Part shown: positions 15,029 to 16,118 of the stretch, piece after piece
How positions within the stretch are numbered: the first letter of the stretch is position 1
How the letters are laid out: the number at the start of each line of letters is the position of its first letter
Assembly: GCA_964583605.1 (NCBI GenBank)
Contig: CAZOWL010000095.1
Location: 1-16,118 of the forward strand
Origin: CAZOWL01 sp964583605
Lineage (GTDB): Bacteria > Pseudomonadota > Gammaproteobacteria > Chromatiales > Chromatiaceae
DNA length: 16,118 bases
Reading direction: 5' to 3'
The notes under the pieces: model-generated
What the model saw: only the letters and a program-made list of their open reading frames with translations
Database searches by the model: none
What the model was told of the DNA's origin: nothing
Program-made: the position numbers and the translations under genes

Positions 15029-15859
15029 ATGAAGACGAAACGAAAGCTTGCCGCCGTGCAGATGGCCTCCGGCCCGAATGTCACAGCCAATCTGCTCGAG
15101 ACCGAGCGCCTCGTCCAACAAGCGGTCGAGAGTGGAGCGGAGCTTGTCGTGCTCCCGGAGAACTTCGCCTTCAAGGGCCAGCGCGACCATGACCAGCTCG
15201 CTTTGCGCGAGGAGCCAGGCGACGGGCCGCTCCAGGCCTTTCTCGCGCGCGTGGCGGCGAGGTATGGCATTTGGTTGGTCGGCGGCACGGTGCCGCTCGT
15301 GGCGGAAGACCCGAACCGGCTGCGCGCCGCCTGCCTCGTGCTCGATGAGCGCGGCCGCACCGTGGCCCGTTACGACAAGATCCATCTGTTCGACGTCAGG
15401 GTCCCTGGCTCGAATGAGCGCTACGAGGAATCAGCGATCATCGAGCCCGGCGATCAAACAGTGGTGATCGACAGCCCATTCGGGCGGCTCGGCATCGCCG
15501 TGTGCTACGATCTGCGCTTCCCGGAGCTGTTCCGCCACCTGCTGAGCCAGGGGATGGAGCTCGTCGCGATGCCGGTCTCCTTCACAGCGATCACCGGGAA
15601 GGCGCATTGGGAGACCTTGGTGCGCGCCCGCGCTATCGAGAATCTAGCCTACGTGGTGGCCGCCGCGCAGGGCGGCTATCACATGGACGGTCGAGAGACA
15701 TACGGCCACAGCATGATCGTCGATCCGTGGGGCAACATCCTCGCCGAGGTGCCACGCGGCACCGGCAGCGTCTGCAGCGCCATCGATGTGGAGCTTCAGG
15801 GCTCGGTGCGGCGCAATTTTCCGTGCATCCATCACCGCCGTTTGAAATGCAGCCCTTGA
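15029..15859 (+). CDS. nitrilase-superfamily carbon-nitrogen hydrolase (Nit1/Nit2-like amidase)
   Basis: 276 residues, a cytosolic C-N hydrolase. The complete catalytic triad is visible: E44 in VLPENF, K117 in YDKIHLFD, and C159 in AVCYDLRFPE. The KIHLFD and CYDLRFPE context is that of the Nit1/Nit2 branch, which includes deaminated-glutathione amidase (YbeM-type repair enzyme) and omega-amidase; which substrate applies here I cannot tell. The C-terminal YGHSMIVDPWGN is also typical. In many gammaproteobacteria this gene sits between yhdP and tldD, which supports the block continuing here. ATG 15029 is chosen because the family starts with a short strand ending AAVQM; the Shine-Dalgarno is poor. 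Confidence 0.9.
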   Translation: MKTKRKLAAVQMASGPNVTANLLETERLVQQAVESGAELVVLPENFAFKGQRDHDQLALREEPGDGPLQAFLARVAARYGIWLVGGTVPLVAEDPNRLRAACLVLDERGRTVARYDKIHLFDVRVPGSNERYEESAIIEPGDQTVVIDSPFGRLGIAVCYDLRFPELFRHLLSQGMELVAMPVSFTAITGKAHWETLVRARAIENLAYVVAAAQGGYHMDGRETYGHSMIVDPWGNILAEVPRGTGSVCSAIDVELQGSVRRNFPCIHHRRLKCSP

Positions 15860-16048
15860 GGGCACACCTGTCTTCAAAGAGCTGCCAGCGGGCTTGAATC
15901 TCGAGCGCCACGAACCGCATGCGCTCGCACTGGCCGTGATGGCCAACAAGGCATCCGATGATGCGATGGGCGCGCGCTGACGTGTCCCGCGGCAATACGG
16001 GTCGCGCCCAGCGCAATAGGCCATTGGCCGAGCAGTCTGTAACCTAAC
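15860..16048. other. no recognisable gene; possible degraded coding remnant
   Basis: Where tldD would be expected I see no gene start. On the plus strand a 44-codon frame with a protein-like composition runs to TGA at 15978-15980 (it contains LPAGLNLERHE and ALAVMANKASDD), but it lacks ATG, GTG or a Shine-Dalgarno at its start. Minus-strand frames here overlap the amidase antisense and are cysteine- and arginine-rich. I cannot assign a family. The remainder leads into repeat copy B. Confidence 0.4.
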
Positions 16049-16118
16049 CTGACAATGAAATTCCCGAAGCACGTTCGCTCCCTCGCCCTCTGGGAGAGGG
16101 TTGGGGTGAGGGAACGAT
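16049..16118 (-). repeat. dispersed palindromic (REP-like) repeat, copy B, cut by window edge
   Basis: The reverse complement of 16068-16118 matches 1820-1870 at 48 of 51 positions, with weaker similarity back to 16049. Here the palindrome is better preserved: CCCTCT, three bases, AGAGGG forms the inner stem (16086-16100), with outer TCCCTC/GAGGGA arms. It reaches the last base, so its end is unknown. Orientation is opposite to copy A. Confidence 0.8.

Noticed and set aside
15633..16072. Minus-strand ORFs over the amidase 3' end and right flank
   Set aside because: They overlap the conserved amidase in antisense and have atypical composition without start signals.

Overview
This window looks like a chromosomal segment of a high-GC gammaproteobacterium. 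The run rlmH-maf-rng-yhdP-nitrilase and the sequences of PolA, RNase G and YhdP fit that class. A purple-sulfur-bacterium-like (Chromatiales) host is my best guess, but no taxonomic marker settles it. Most genes are housekeeping and intact.

Layout, left to right. The left edge cuts a tRNA-Tyr (GTA) on the minus strand, with a well-formed promoter. A 300-base leader holding a strong inverted repeat follows, then ugd (UDP-glucose 6-dehydrogenase). ugd converges on a FadL-family outer-membrane protein gene, and a dispersed palindromic repeat lies between their 3' ends. A second, inverted copy of the same repeat is cut by the right edge of the window. Upstream of fadL is a 414-base gap without a protein gene. 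Beyond it, polA (complete, with proofreading) reads leftward. Divergent from polA is a secreted protein with a TIG-like domain and seven 50-residue repeats, which I read as a seven-bladed beta-propeller with a cysteine pair in each blade. Then comes a plus-strand block: rlmH, maf (TTG start), rng, yhdP (its start codon abuts the rng stop) and a nitrilase-family amidase. The last 260 bases hold no convincing gene.

The most interesting element is in the fadL-polA gap. On the plus strand there is a near-consensus sigma-E/AlgU-type promoter (GAACTT, 16 bases, TCATA). It is followed by about 120 bases folding into three consecutive hairpins, each with a C-rich loop, the last being a textbook Rho-independent terminator. 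This predicts a sigma-E-dependent small regulatory RNA of about 123 nt beside polA, the neighbourhood where Spot 42 (enterics) and, as I recall, the sigma22-dependent ErsA (Pseudomonas) are found. It contains nine contiguous bases complementary to the Shine-Dalgarno region of the adjacent fadL mRNA. That suggests an envelope-stress circuit that represses an outer-membrane porin, as RybB does in enterics.

The other genes do separate jobs. Ugd makes UDP-glucuronate for surface polysaccharide. FadL and YhdP concern outer-membrane lipid and hydrophobic solute traffic. RlmH and RNase G serve the ribosome and RNA processing, Maf cleans non-canonical or excess nucleotides, and the amidase is a metabolite-repair enzyme.
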